Assembly: GCA_029202845.1 (NCBI GenBank)
Contig: CP119315.1
Coordinates: 1,619,501-1,683,500 of the forward strand
Source of the DNA: Candidatus Sphingomonas colombiensis
Lineage (GTDB): Bacteria > Pseudomonadota > Alphaproteobacteria > Sphingomonadales > Sphingomonadaceae
DNA length: 64,000 bases
Direction of reading: 5' to 3'
Both the position numbers and the translations under genes were made by a program. Under the pieces are notes generated by a model, which worked only from the letters and a program-made list of their open reading frames with translations, was not told the origin of the DNA and searched no databases. The stretch's first letter is position 1; every line of letters starts with the position of its first letter. Positions 35,584 to 44,195 of this stretch are shown here, piece by piece.

Positions 35584-36690
35584 ATGAAGACCCGTGCCGC
35601 CGTCGCGTTCGAGGCGAAGAAGCCGCTGGAAATCGTCGAACTCGATCTCGAAGGCCCGAAGGCGGGCGAGGTGCTGGTCGAGATCATGGCGACGGGCATC
35701 TGCCACACCGATGCCTATACCCTCGACGGATTCGACAGCGAAGGGTTGTTCCCCTCGGTTCTCGGTCACGAAGGCTGTGGCATCGTGCGCGAAGTGGGGC
35801 CGGGCGTGACGAGCGTCGCGCCGGACGATCACGTCATCCCGCTCTACACGCCCGAATGCCGCCAGTGTAAATCGTGCCTCAGCGGCAAGACCAACCTGTG
35901 CACCGCGATCCGCGCGACGCAGGGCAAGGGGCTGATGCCGGACGGGACGAGCCGGTTCAGCTACAAGGGCCAGACCATCTATCACTATATGGGCTGCTCG
36001 ACCTTCTCGAACTTCACCGTGCTGCCGGAAATCGCGGTCGCGAAGATTCGCACCGACGCGCCGTTCGATACGAGCTGCTATATCGGCTGTGGCGTCACCA
36101 CCGGGGTTGGCGCGGTGGTCAACACCGCCAAGGTCGAGCCGGGCGCAACCGTCATCGTGTTCGGGCTCGGCGGGATCGGGCTGAACGTGATCCAGGGCGC
36201 GAAATTCGCCGGCGCCGCGCGTATCGTTGGCGTGGACATCAACCCGGACCGTGAGGAATGGGGCCGCAGGTTCGGCATGACCGATTTCGTCAATCCGAAC
36301 AATGTCGGCGATATCGTTCAGCATCTTGTCGCGATGACCGATGGCGGCGGCGATTATACGTTCGATTGCACCGGCAATACGGTCGTGATGCGGCAGGCGC
36401 TGGAAAGCGCGCATCGCGGCTGGGGTGAATCGATCGTCATCGGCGTGGCGGAATCGGGTAAGGAAATCTCCACCCGCCCGTTCCAGCTCGTCACCGGGCG
36501 CGTGTGGAAAGGCACCGCGTTTGGCGGCGCGCGCGGACGCACCGATGTGCCGAAGATCGTCGACTGGTATATGAACGGGCTGATCCAGATCGAGCCGATG
36601 ATCACGCACCGGTTGTCGTTGGACGAGATCAACAAGGGCTTCGACCTGATGCACGCTGGCGAGAGTATCCGCAGCGTGGTGGTTTACTGA
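35584..36690 (+). CDS. frmA: S-(hydroxymethyl)glutathione dehydrogenase / class III alcohol dehydrogenase
   Basis: A 368-residue zinc enzyme oxidising the glutathione-formaldehyde adduct to S-formylglutathione with NAD. Evidence: [13 protein letters not shown] and [12 protein letters not shown] for catalytic Zn, the four-Cys structural Zn lobe in [15 protein letters not shown], and the nucleotide-binding [15 protein letters not shown]. Full class III length. ACAGGAG precedes the ATG. The next gene on the strand encodes the hydrolase for its product, completing the pathway to formate. Confidence 0.97.
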   Translation: MKTRAAVAFEAKKPLEIVELDLEGPKAGEVLVEIMATGICHTDAYTLDGFDSEGLFPSVLGHEGCGIVREVGPGVTSVAPDDHVIPLYTPECRQCKSCLSGKTNLCTAIRATQGKGLMPDGTSRFSYKGQTIYHYMGCSTFSNFTVLPEIAVAKIRTDAPFDTSCYIGCGVTTGVGAVVNTAKVEPGATVIVFGLGGIGLNVIQGAKFAGAARIVGVDINPDREEWGRRFGMTDFVNPNNVGDIVQHLVAMTDGGGDYTFDCTGNTVVMRQALESAHRGWGESIVIGVAESGKEISTRPFQLVTGRVWKGTAFGGARGRTDVPKIVDWYMNGLIQIEPMITHRLSLDEINKGFDLMHAGESIRSVVVY

Positions 36691-36772
36691 TCATCGTGGG
36701 CGGCGGGGTTCGCGCCGCCGCCACATGATCGCGTCACGAGTCCGCGCGCCCGTCGGCCGCAACGGAGGACCA

Positions 36773-37609
36773 ATGGAAACCGTCTCTACCAATCGTGCCT
36801 TTGGCGGCACGCAGGGCGTATATCGTCACGTCTCCTCGGCCACTGGCACGGAGATGACCTTCTCGGTCTATGTCCCGCCGCATGCCGAGGGCGCGAAGCT
36901 GCCGGTGGTATGGTATCTTTCGGGCCTCACCTGCACGCAGGCCAATGTCACCGAAAAGGGCGAGTTTCGTCGTGCTTGCGCCGAACTCGGCCTGATCCTC
37001 GTCGCGCCCGATACCAGTCCGCGCGGCGACGGCGTGCAAGATGACGCGGATGGCGCTTATGATTTCGGGCTCGGCGCGGGCTTCTATGTCGATGCGACCG
37101 AGGCGCCGTGGTCGACGCATTATCGCATGTGGTCCTATGTAACGGAGGAATTGCCGGCGCTGATCGCCGCGAATTTCCCGACCGATCCGGCGCGGCAATC
37201 GATCATGGGGCATTCGATGGGCGGGCATGGCGCGCTGACCATCGGCCTTACCTTCCCCGATCGCTATCGTGCGATTTCCGCCTTTGCGCCGATCGTTGCG
37301 CCATCGCGGGTGCCATGGGGCGAAAAGGCGCTGGGCGGCTATCTCGGGCCGGATCGCGCTGCGTGGCGCGCCCATGATGCGGTCGCGCTGATCGGGGATG
37401 GCGCGCGGGCACCCGCGTTGCTGGTCGATCAGGGCGGCGCGGACCAATTTCTTGAGAGCCAGCTGAAGCCGGAATTGCTTGCGGCGGCATGTGAGAAGGC
37501 CGGCATCCCGCTGACGCTCAGGATCCAACCAGGCTACGACCACAGCTACTATTTCATTTCCAGCTTCATGGCGGATCACCTGCGCTGGCACGCGGAGCGG
37601 CTGGGCTGA
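36773..37609 (+). CDS. fghA: S-formylglutathione hydrolase
   Basis: A 278-residue esterase-D-family enzyme that hydrolyses S-formylglutathione to formate and glutathione. The nucleophile Ser148 lies in MGHSMGGHGAL; LSGLTCTQANVTEKG near residue 50 and the C-terminal YDHSYYFISSFMADH with the catalytic His are family hallmarks. Start at 36773 with GGAGG upstream. It follows the formaldehyde dehydrogenase by 82 bases. Confidence 0.96.
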   Translation: METVSTNRAFGGTQGVYRHVSSATGTEMTFSVYVPPHAEGAKLPVVWYLSGLTCTQANVTEKGEFRRACAELGLILVAPDTSPRGDGVQDDADGAYDFGLGAGFYVDATEAPWSTHYRMWSYVTEELPALIAANFPTDPARQSIMGHSMGGHGALTIGLTFPDRYRAISAFAPIVAPSRVPWGEKALGGYLGPDRAAWRAHDAVALIGDGARAPALLVDQGGADQFLESQLKPELLAAACEKAGIPLTLRIQPGYDHSYYFISSFMADHLRWHAERLG

Positions 37610-37613
37610 GCGT

Positions 37614-38585
37614 TCAGCTCGCGCTTTGATCCATATCCTCCGGCCCGGCGCCTTCGGGTGGTGCGATGTCGCGATGGACACGTACCCCCGCGCTCGTCGT
37701 TGAGCGCGCGACTGCCGGTTTCGCCACGATCGGTGCGCCCGGCGAAACGGGCGCGGCAACGGCGATCACCGCGCCGCTGCGATGAATCGTCACCGAGCCG
37801 ACGAGTTCGCTCTGATTGTCGCCATCGCGATGCACCGTCACGCCATCATTGCCGCTCGCGGTACCGAGCGAGGTGGCGATATCGGGTTCCGCGCCATCGT
37901 AGCGCTGGCGAAAGGCGAGCGCATTCTCCATCGCGTCGCGCCAGCGATAGAAGATATGCGCGCCGACCGCGCCGATCCGCGTGAGGCTCGATGCCCACCA
38001 TGGTAGCACGTAATTGGCGTGATAGTGCGTGGCGGAGCCGACCGGCGCATAGACTTCGCCCGCCAGCGCCGCCGCCGCGACGGCACCGGCGCGCGCCCAG
38101 GCGATTGGTTCGCGCGGGCGCAGCAATGATCCGTCGCAGGTAAAGGTGAACTGGCAGCCGGTGCGCCGCGTCGATCCCTGATAGACCACGCCGCAGACGC
38201 TCTTGGGAAAAGCGCGATCACGCACGCGATTGAGCACCACCTGCGCCACCGCGCGTTCGCCATCGATCGGCTCGGAACGTGCCTCGTAATAAACCGCCTG
38301 CGTCAGGCAATCGAGCGCGCGAGCGGCATCGTCCGGCGATTGCCCGCCCACCTCGAATGCCGGCGCTGCATTGAGGACCGCCGGGCGTGCGAGCTTTGCC
38401 AGCGCGGCTTCCTCGACGATGTCCATCGGCACATCGAGATCGAGTCGCTGAAGCAACTCGCGCGGGTTTTTGATCGGGCGCGCCGCCGCCGTCGCCGCCG
38501 GGGCGTAGGTCGGCGGCCCCGCCTGGGGCACGCACGACGTCGCCAGCACGAGGGCGGGCACGGTGAGAAGAATGGGCCTCAGCAT
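37614..38585 (-). CDS. SleB/CwlJ-type cell-wall hydrolase
   Basis: A 323-residue envelope protein. The N-terminus (MLRPILLTVPALVLATSCVP) looks like a signal with a lipobox-like ATSC. The hydrolase-2 domain (about 85-215) contains TQAVYYEARSEPIDGERAVAQVVLNRV, with the catalytic Glu in YYEARSE, CQFTFTCDG and THYHANYVLPWW. In alphaproteobacteria such proteins cleave peptidoglycan during growth or envelope remodelling rather than spore germination. The C-terminal 90 residues are a variable Ser/Ala/Val-rich tail. Monocistronic. Confidence 0.9.
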   Translation of the reverse strand: MLRPILLTVPALVLATSCVPQAGPPTYAPAATAAARPIKNPRELLQRLDLDVPMDIVEEAALAKLARPAVLNAAPAFEVGGQSPDDAARALDCLTQAVYYEARSEPIDGERAVAQVVLNRVRDRAFPKSVCGVVYQGSTRRTGCQFTFTCDGSLLRPREPIAWARAGAVAAAALAGEVYAPVGSATHYHANYVLPWWASSLTRIGAVGAHIFYRWRDAMENALAFRQRYDGAEPDIATSLGTASGNDGVTVHRDGDNQSELVGSVTIHRSGAVIAVAAPVSPGAPIVAKPAVARSTTSAGVRVHRDIAPPEGAGPEDMDQSAS

Positions 38586-38738
38586 CGGCTCCGGCGCGAG
38601 TTGTACTGCGGCCGGGGTAAAGGAGAGGGGCTAAGGCACGGTTAACGCAGCCAACTGCGGCCGCTTGCCGCGCGCGCCCTCTTGCCCCACAAACTATGAG
38701 CGCCTTCTGCCGCGCCAATGTTGAGAGGATGACCGGGG

Positions 38739-40010
38739 ATGCAGGACAAGCGCGCGCTTGGGATCTGGGCGGCGCTGGCGCTGGTCGTCGGCAATATGAT
38801 CGGTTCGGGCATTTATCTTCTGCCCGCGACGCTCGCCCCGCTCGGTGCCAACGCGCTGATTGGCTGGGGCGTGACGATCGCGGGCGCGATGTGCCTCGCC
38901 TTCGTTTTCGCGCGGCTGGCCGTGGCGGTGCCGGCGGCGGGGGGCCCCTATGCTTTCGCCAATGCTGCTTTCGGCCCGACGATCGGTTTCGCGGTTGCGT
39001 GGAGCTACTGGGTGTTGGTGTGGGCCGGTAACGGGGCGGTGGCGGTGGCAGTGGTGAGCGCGCTGAGCGTGCCTTTCCCGGCGCTCGGCAGCGGATTGCC
39101 AGCGATCCTTGTCGCGCTGACGCTGATTTGGGGGCTGGTGGCGATCAACATCCACGGCGTCGGGCTTGCCGGCCGTGTGCAGATGGTGACGGCCGGGGTG
39201 AAGCTTGTGCCGCTCGCCGGCGTCGTGCTGCTCGCGGCCTGGCTGTTGTTACGCGATGGTAGCGGCGCGCTGGCCGCCAACCCGCCGGTACCCATCGGCG
39301 CGAACGCGGTGGCGGGGGCGGCAGCGCTCACCTTCTGGGGCTTTCTCGGCGTCGAGTCCGCGACGGTGCCGGCGGACAAGGTGGAAAACCCGACGCGGGT
39401 CGTGCCGCTGGTCACGCTGGCCGGCACCGCGCTTACCGGCGTGGTTTACTTCGCGGTCGCCGCCGCCATCGCGCTGATGATGCCAAGTGGGGAGATCGCC
39501 GCGTCGCCCGCGCCGGTCGCGGCGTTCCTCGGGCGCACTTTTGGTGAGGGAACGGGCGAACTGGTAGCGTTGTTCGCCGCGGTCAGCGCGTTCGGCGCGC
39601 TCAACGGCTTCATCCTGCTGCAAGGCGAAATGCCATGGGCGATGGCGCGCGGTGGTGTGTTTCCGGCGTGGTTTGGCAAGGAAAGCGCGAACGGCACCCC
39701 GGCGCGCGCGCATCTCGTGTCGGGCGTGCTGGTAACGTTGGTGATGGTGCTCAATTATACGGGCAAGACCGGCGACCTGTTCGCTGAGATCGCCTCGATC
39801 AGTCTGGCCGCCGGGATGCTGGCCTATTTCGCCAGTGCGCTGGCGGCGCTGAAGCTGCTGCGAGGCGATTTGCCAGCGAAGATCGCGGCGGTGATCTCGG
39901 CGGGGTTCGTCGCGTGGATGACCTACGGACTGGGGCTGAAGGCCGATTTTTGGGGGTTGGCACTGCTTGGGCTCGGCCTGCCCGTTTATTGGTGGGTGCG
40001 GCGTGGATAG
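38739..40010 (+). CDS. APC-family amino-acid permease
   Basis: A 423-residue transporter with about 12 membrane helices. The first helix has the APC unwound motif MIGSGIYLLP and the following segments WGVTIAGAMCLAFVFARLA and AAGGPYAFANAAFGPTIGF are typical of the arginine/agmatine antiporter and YjeH-like branch. It stands alone on the plus strand and its last 25 bases overlap the convergent DUF1275 gene. Substrate not deducible. Confidence 0.92.
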   Translation: MQDKRALGIWAALALVVGNMIGSGIYLLPATLAPLGANALIGWGVTIAGAMCLAFVFARLAVAVPAAGGPYAFANAAFGPTIGFAVAWSYWVLVWAGNGAVAVAVVSALSVPFPALGSGLPAILVALTLIWGLVAINIHGVGLAGRVQMVTAGVKLVPLAGVVLLAAWLLLRDGSGALAANPPVPIGANAVAGAAALTFWGFLGVESATVPADKVENPTRVVPLVTLAGTALTGVVYFAVAAAIALMMPSGEIAASPAPVAAFLGRTFGEGTGELVALFAAVSAFGALNGFILLQGEMPWAMARGGVFPAWFGKESANGTPARAHLVSGVLVTLVMVLNYTGKTGDLFAEIASISLAAGMLAYFASALAALKLLRGDLPAKIAAVISAGFVAWMTYGLGLKADFWGLALLGLGLPVYWWVRRG

Positions 40011-40648
40011 GGATCGGACGGCCCGATCCACCGCGCGATCAGCGCCAGCGTGGCCGCCACCACTGCCGCCAGCGCGACGCTGAACGAGCCGATGCGCGGA
40101 TAAAGTATCGCGCCGCTCACCGCCCCGGCGAGCAGCCCCAGCCATAACAAAGCATAAGCGAGCCAGCCGCCCGCCCCGTCGCCCATGAGCGCCGTCGCAA
40201 TGCGCTGACCGAGCTTCACCAGCGTGCCTGTCATATAGGTGACGCCGACCGCCACCTCACCATCGCGCAGGAATACATTGTTCGCCGCGCCCATTGCCGC
40301 CGCCATCGCGAGCGCGGTCCAATTCCCCGCGACGAAACGATCGAGCGCCGCCGCTACCGCCAGCAGCATGGCGGTCAGCGACAGCACCGCCGCCTTGCGC
40401 GCCGTGCCCGTCGCCGCCGCGACCAGCGCCCCCCCGGTGACGCCCGCCACGAACGCGACGATCAGCGCTGCCGCGATAGCCGCCACCGCCGTCTCACCGG
40501 CCAGCCCCACCGCCATTCGCGTGGTGTTGCCGCTCATGAACGAGACGAAAAGGCCGCCGAGCTTCATGAAGCCGATTGCATCTACATAGCCCGCCAGTGC
40601 CGCCAGCGCGGCGGCGAGCATCTGGCGACGGCGGTCATAGCGGAACAC
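39986..40648 (-). CDS. DUF1275 (YoaK-like) membrane protein
   Basis: A 220-residue inner-membrane protein with about six helices. The conserved N-terminal region GYVDAIGFMKLGGLFVSFMSGNTTRMAVGLA marks the DUF1275/YoaK family. The family is sometimes placed with anion transporters, but its function is not established. It overlaps the permease gene by 25 bases at the C-termini and starts two bases after the oxidoreductase stop region on the same strand. Confidence 0.9.
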   Translation of the reverse strand: MFRYDRRRQMLAAALAALAGYVDAIGFMKLGGLFVSFMSGNTTRMAVGLAGETAVAAIAAALIVAFVAGVTGGALVAAATGTARKAAVLSLTAMLLAVAAALDRFVAGNWTALAMAAAMGAANNVFLRDGEVAVGVTYMTGTLVKLGQRIATALMGDGAGGWLAYALLWLGLLAGAVSGAILYPRIGSFSVALAAVVAATLALIARWIGPSDPYPRRTHQ

Positions 40649-40650
40649 CG

Positions 40651-42261
40651 TCAGATCGGCAGAAAGCGCCCGACGAGCGAGCGATCACGCAATATCTCAT
40701 GCGCTGCATTGTGGCCCGGCGCGCCGGTGACGCCGCCACCGGGATGCGTGCCCGATCCGCACATGTAGAGCCCCTTCACTGGCGAGCGATAATCGCCATG
40801 GCCGAGCACCGGGCGCGCCGCCCACAGCTGATCGAGGCTCATATGGCCGTGGAAGATGTCGCCCCCGATCAGCCCGAACTTGCGCTCCAGATCGAGCGGG
40901 GAGTGAATCTGCCGCGCGATCACGCTCGCTTTGAAGTTGGGCGCATGATCGTTGACCGTATCGATGATCAGGTCCGCCACTTCTTCGCGCACATCGTCCC
41001 ATGAACGGCCTTCCGACAGCACCGGCGAGAATTGCTGGCAGAACAGGCTGGCGACATGCTGGCCCGGCGGGGCGAGGCTGTCGTCGACCGTGCTCGGAAT
41101 CTTCATCTCGACGATCGGCTTCTTCGACCAGCCGAATTTCTTCGCATCGTCGAACGCCTGGTCCATATAATCCATGCCCGGCGCGATGATGATGCCGGCG
41201 GTGTGATGCTCGGCCTTGTCCTTGCCCGGCAGCGTGGTGAAATCGGGCAGCTCGGACAGCGCCACGTTCATGCGGAACGTGCCCGAGCCGAGCTTGTAAT
41301 TGTCGATCCGCCGCCGGAAATCGGCCGGCAGCTCGCTCGCCTCGACCATGCCGCGATAGAGCACAGCCGGGCCGACATTCGCCGCGACGATGTTCGCCGC
41401 AATCTCCTCGCCGCTTTCCAGCCGCACGCCGGCGGCCTTGCCATTATTGGTCAGCACGCGATCGACCGGGGCTTCGAGCGTGATCTCGACGCCAGCTTCC
41501 TCGCACGCCCGCGCCATCGCCTGCGTGATCGCGCCCATCCCGCCGACCGAATGGCCCCATGCGCCGAGCTTGCCGTTAACCTCGCCGAAGACGTGGTGGA
41601 GCAGTACATAAGCCGATCCGGGGGTGGAGACGCCGGCGAAATTGCCGACCACCGCGTCGAAACCGAATGCGGTCTTGACGTGATCGTCCTCGAACCATCC
41701 ATCAAGGAAATCGCGCGCCGATTTGGTGAACACGTCGAGCAGGTCGCGCTGCGCCTCGATCCCCATCTTGGCGAGCGGCCAGCCTTGCGTCGCGCCGGAC
41801 ATCAGCGCGCGCAGGCCACCGCCGACATTCGGCGGCACCTTGAGCGAGATATCGCGCAGCACCTGCGCCACCTTTTCCAGCGCGGCGTCATAATGCGGAT
41901 AGGCGTCCGCATCCTTCTGATTGAAGCGCGCGAATTCCGCCTGTGTCCGCGCGGTGCCGCCGCCGAGCTTCAGATAGGTGTTCTCAAACGGGAAGAAGTT
42001 GCTGATCGTCCGTTCGATGATGCGATAGCCGTGATCGTGCAGCTTCATGTCCGCGATCACCTTGGGGCGGAGCAGGCTGACGGTGTAGCTCGCGGTCGAA
42101 TTGCGGAAGCCGGGGTGGAATTCCTCCGTCACCGCCGCCCCGCCGACGATATCCCGCCGCTCCAGCACGCGCACCTTGAGGCCCGCGCGGGCGAGATAGA
42201 AAGCGCAGACCAGGCCGTTATGCCCGCCGCCGATGATGATCGCGTCGTATTTCTTCGTCAT
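40651..42261 (-). CDS. Phytoene-dehydrogenase-like FAD oxidoreductase (PYROXD2 type)
   Basis: A 536-residue flavoprotein. The N-terminal FAD motif AIIIGGGHNGLVCAFYLARAGLKVRVLERR is followed by GGAAVTEEFHPGFRNSTASY; the C-terminus has LYMCGSGTHPGGGVTGAPGHNAA, the conserved second FAD segment. This matches the PYROXD2/CrtI-like branch, whose substrates are mostly unknown. No carotenoid genes are nearby. It lies directly downstream of the Rieske oxygenase gene (26 bases), so the two are probably co-transcribed and may act on the same compound. Confidence 0.93.
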   Translation of the reverse strand: MTKKYDAIIIGGGHNGLVCAFYLARAGLKVRVLERRDIVGGAAVTEEFHPGFRNSTASYTVSLLRPKVIADMKLHDHGYRIIERTISNFFPFENTYLKLGGGTARTQAEFARFNQKDADAYPHYDAALEKVAQVLRDISLKVPPNVGGGLRALMSGATQGWPLAKMGIEAQRDLLDVFTKSARDFLDGWFEDDHVKTAFGFDAVVGNFAGVSTPGSAYVLLHHVFGEVNGKLGAWGHSVGGMGAITQAMARACEEAGVEITLEAPVDRVLTNNGKAAGVRLESGEEIAANIVAANVGPAVLYRGMVEASELPADFRRRIDNYKLGSGTFRMNVALSELPDFTTLPGKDKAEHHTAGIIIAPGMDYMDQAFDDAKKFGWSKKPIVEMKIPSTVDDSLAPPGQHVASLFCQQFSPVLSEGRSWDDVREEVADLIIDTVNDHAPNFKASVIARQIHSPLDLERKFGLIGGDIFHGHMSLDQLWAARPVLGHGDYRSPVKGLYMCGSGTHPGGGVTGAPGHNAAHEILRDRSLVGRFLPI

Positions 42262-42287
42262 GCCCGTCCCCTAAATCTTGTCGTCCC

Positions 42288-43460
42288 TCAAGCCGCGCGC
42301 GGCCGGCGTGACCATCCCGCAGCAGGCGCGCGATGCAGCCGCGCTTCGGGTATGCGATCCCTGATCTTTCCCGCGAAGCTGCGCAGGCACACCTCGCTCG
42401 CGCCGATCGGCCCGACCGTATAGCTTTGCGAGGCCATGCCCTGCTGGACGCGCTCGATCAGCCAGGTGTCCTCCGCGTTGACGACGCGGTTGATCCGCCA
42501 ATTGGCATAACGCACCAGCTTCATCTCGCGCCGATCATCGGGCAGCGCGAAGCACATCTCGCGCAATACGCATGTCGTCGGCGACGTCGGCAGCCATTGC
42601 ATGAAATCGATCTGATCGGCGTAGATGTCGAACGCCATGTTCGGCCACAGCTTGTAATAGAGCCACAGCCGCTGATTCTGTTCCGGCAAGTGATCCACGC
42701 GCGGCAGATGCTTCTGGTAGAAGCGTTCCCACACATTGTCCGACGGGCGATCGACGAGCTGGCCCGACATCTTGTCGACCCAGCCGGCCGCCTCGATCGC
42801 ATAGCTTTTGCCGAACAGCCGTGTCAGCCCGTCATGCGCGACGGGGATGTGAAGATTGTCGGAATAATTGTCGCCGACGTTCTTCCAGTTCACCGCGCGC
42901 TCACGCAGCCGCACGTCGCTGATCTGGCGCATGTCCTCGAAGCGATAGGGGGCGACCTCCGCGTCATAGGGCGCCATCATCTCCGCCACGGAAGGCCCGC
43001 CATCATCTTCCAGCCGGACGAAGACGAAGCCGCGCCAGGTCGATACCTCGATCGGCACCAGCCCATTGTCCTCCAGCTTCAGCGCGGGATAATCGCGTTT
43101 CATCGGCACGCCCGAAAGCCGCCCGTCGAGTTCATAGGTCCAGGCGTGATACGGGCAGACCAATTTCTTCGCGCAGCCGGAATCGCCCTCCAGAATCCGC
43201 ATCGCGCGATGCCGGCAGACGTTGTGGAACGCGCGGATCGCGCCGTCCTCGCCGCGCACCACCGCCACCTGCTCGCCGAGATAGGCGATAGTGCGCCAGC
43301 CGCCGGGCTGTGCGAGATCGCTTTCGTGGCACACGATCTGCCACGATGGGCGGATCACCCGCGCCATCTCCACGTCGAAGAATTCCGCGTCGGTATAGAT
43401 CCAGCCCGGCAGCGAGAAATCCGCATCGGGATCGACAAGGGGCTGGGCGAGGGTGGCCAT
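42288..43460 (-). CDS. Rieske non-heme iron oxygenase, large subunit
   Basis: A 390-residue oxygenase alpha subunit. The Rieske 2Fe-2S ligands are in CRHRAM (about residues 81-86) and CPYHAWTYEL (about 101-110). The mononuclear iron site is in NWKNVGDNYSDNLHIPVAH, with the two His about five residues apart. It is closest in pattern to betaine/carnitine-demethylating and aromatic-ring oxygenases, but no reductase gene is adjacent; the flavoprotein at 34311 might serve in trans. A divergent TetR gene and a PYROXD2-like gene complete the cluster. Confidence 0.94.
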   Translation of the reverse strand: MATLAQPLVDPDADFSLPGWIYTDAEFFDVEMARVIRPSWQIVCHESDLAQPGGWRTIAYLGEQVAVVRGEDGAIRAFHNVCRHRAMRILEGDSGCAKKLVCPYHAWTYELDGRLSGVPMKRDYPALKLEDNGLVPIEVSTWRGFVFVRLEDDGGPSVAEMMAPYDAEVAPYRFEDMRQISDVRLRERAVNWKNVGDNYSDNLHIPVAHDGLTRLFGKSYAIEAAGWVDKMSGQLVDRPSDNVWERFYQKHLPRVDHLPEQNQRLWLYYKLWPNMAFDIYADQIDFMQWLPTSPTTCVLREMCFALPDDRREMKLVRYANWRINRVVNAEDTWLIERVQQGMASQSYTVGPIGASEVCLRSFAGKIRDRIPEARLHRAPAAGWSRRPRAA

Positions 43461-43482
43461 GCGCGCGACTCCGGTTGCTTGC

Positions 43483-43496
43483 TATACGATCGTATA
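43483..43496. promoter_or_regulatory. 14-bp palindromic operator TATACGATCGTATA
   Basis: A perfect palindrome 23 bases before the Rieske ATG and 47 before the TetR GTG, where it would cover the promoter region of both. It is the natural binding site for the divergent TetR-family repressor. Symmetry is directly visible; binding is inferred. Confidence 0.65.
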
Positions 43497-43510
43497 ATAA
43501 GAAAGTGGCG

Positions 43511-43527
43511 CGGACAATCCCTGTCCG
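43511..43527. promoter_or_regulatory. Second inverted repeat CGGACA/TGTCCG before the TetR gene
   Basis: CGGACA (43511-43516) and TGTCCG (43522-43527) flank five bases, just 16 bases before the GTG start. It may be a second operator or a leader hairpin affecting translation of the regulator. Confidence 0.4.
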
Positions 43528-43542
43528 TGATAGCGACGCGAT

Positions 43543-44142
43543 GTGACCAAAGCCGCCTTCACCCGCACCGATGCCGATGAACGCCGCAAGCTGCTGATCG
43601 CGGCGGCGACGCGGGTGCTGGCGCGCGAGGGCGCGAGCGGCGCGTCGGTGCGTGCGATCGCGCTGGAGGCCGGGGTGTCGCCCGGCCTTGTCACGCATCA
43701 TTTCGGCGGGGTGGATGCGCTGATCGCCGCCACCTATGCGCAGGTCGGGGCGGAGGTGACGGCGGCGCTGGACGCGGCGGTGGCGGCGGCGGCCGACGAT
43801 CCGCGCGCGCGACTGTCGGCCTATGTCGCGGCGAGCTTTGCTCCACCGATCGCGGATCGCGCCTTGCTCGCGACATGGGTGGCGTTCTGGAGCCTCGTCA
43901 TCGCGCGTGACGATGTGGCGCGGCTGCATGATGAGCAATATGCCCATTTCCGCGCCGGGCTGGAGCGATTGCTCGCCGATTGTGGAATCGCGGCCGCCGA
44001 ATGCCGCCGTGCTGCGATCGCGATCACCGCGCTGGTCGACGGCCTGTGGCTGGAATTGTGCCTGTCGCCCGACGTGCTCGATGCGGGCGAGGCGCAGGCG
44101 ATCGCCGAGATGCAGATCGCCGCGTTGCTGCGAATGGGATGA
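43543..44142 (+). CDS. TetR/BetI-family transcriptional regulator
   Basis: A 199-residue repressor. The N-terminal helix-turn-helix is KLLIAAATRVLAREGASGASVRAIALEAGVSPGLVTHHFGGVDAL (about 16-60), close to BetI. The C-terminal ligand domain has LLATWVAFWSLVIARDD and DGLWLELCLSP, also BetI-like. Start is GTG. It diverges from the Rieske oxygenase gene across two palindromes and lies 53 bases before copA on the same strand. BetI likeness hints that the oxygenase might act on a quaternary amine, but no such pathway genes are present. Confidence 0.92.
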   Translation: MTKAAFTRTDADERRKLLIAAATRVLAREGASGASVRAIALEAGVSPGLVTHHFGGVDALIAATYAQVGAEVTAALDAAVAAAADDPRARLSAYVAASFAPPIADRALLATWVAFWSLVIARDDVARLHDEQYAHFRAGLERLLADCGIAAAECRRAAIAITALVDGLWLELCLSPDVLDAGEAQAIAEMQIAALLRMG

Positions 44143-44195
44143 CAGTGGGCTTGCGCATCCCTACTTGTCCGGCGGAGTTTGCCCCGGGAGAAACG

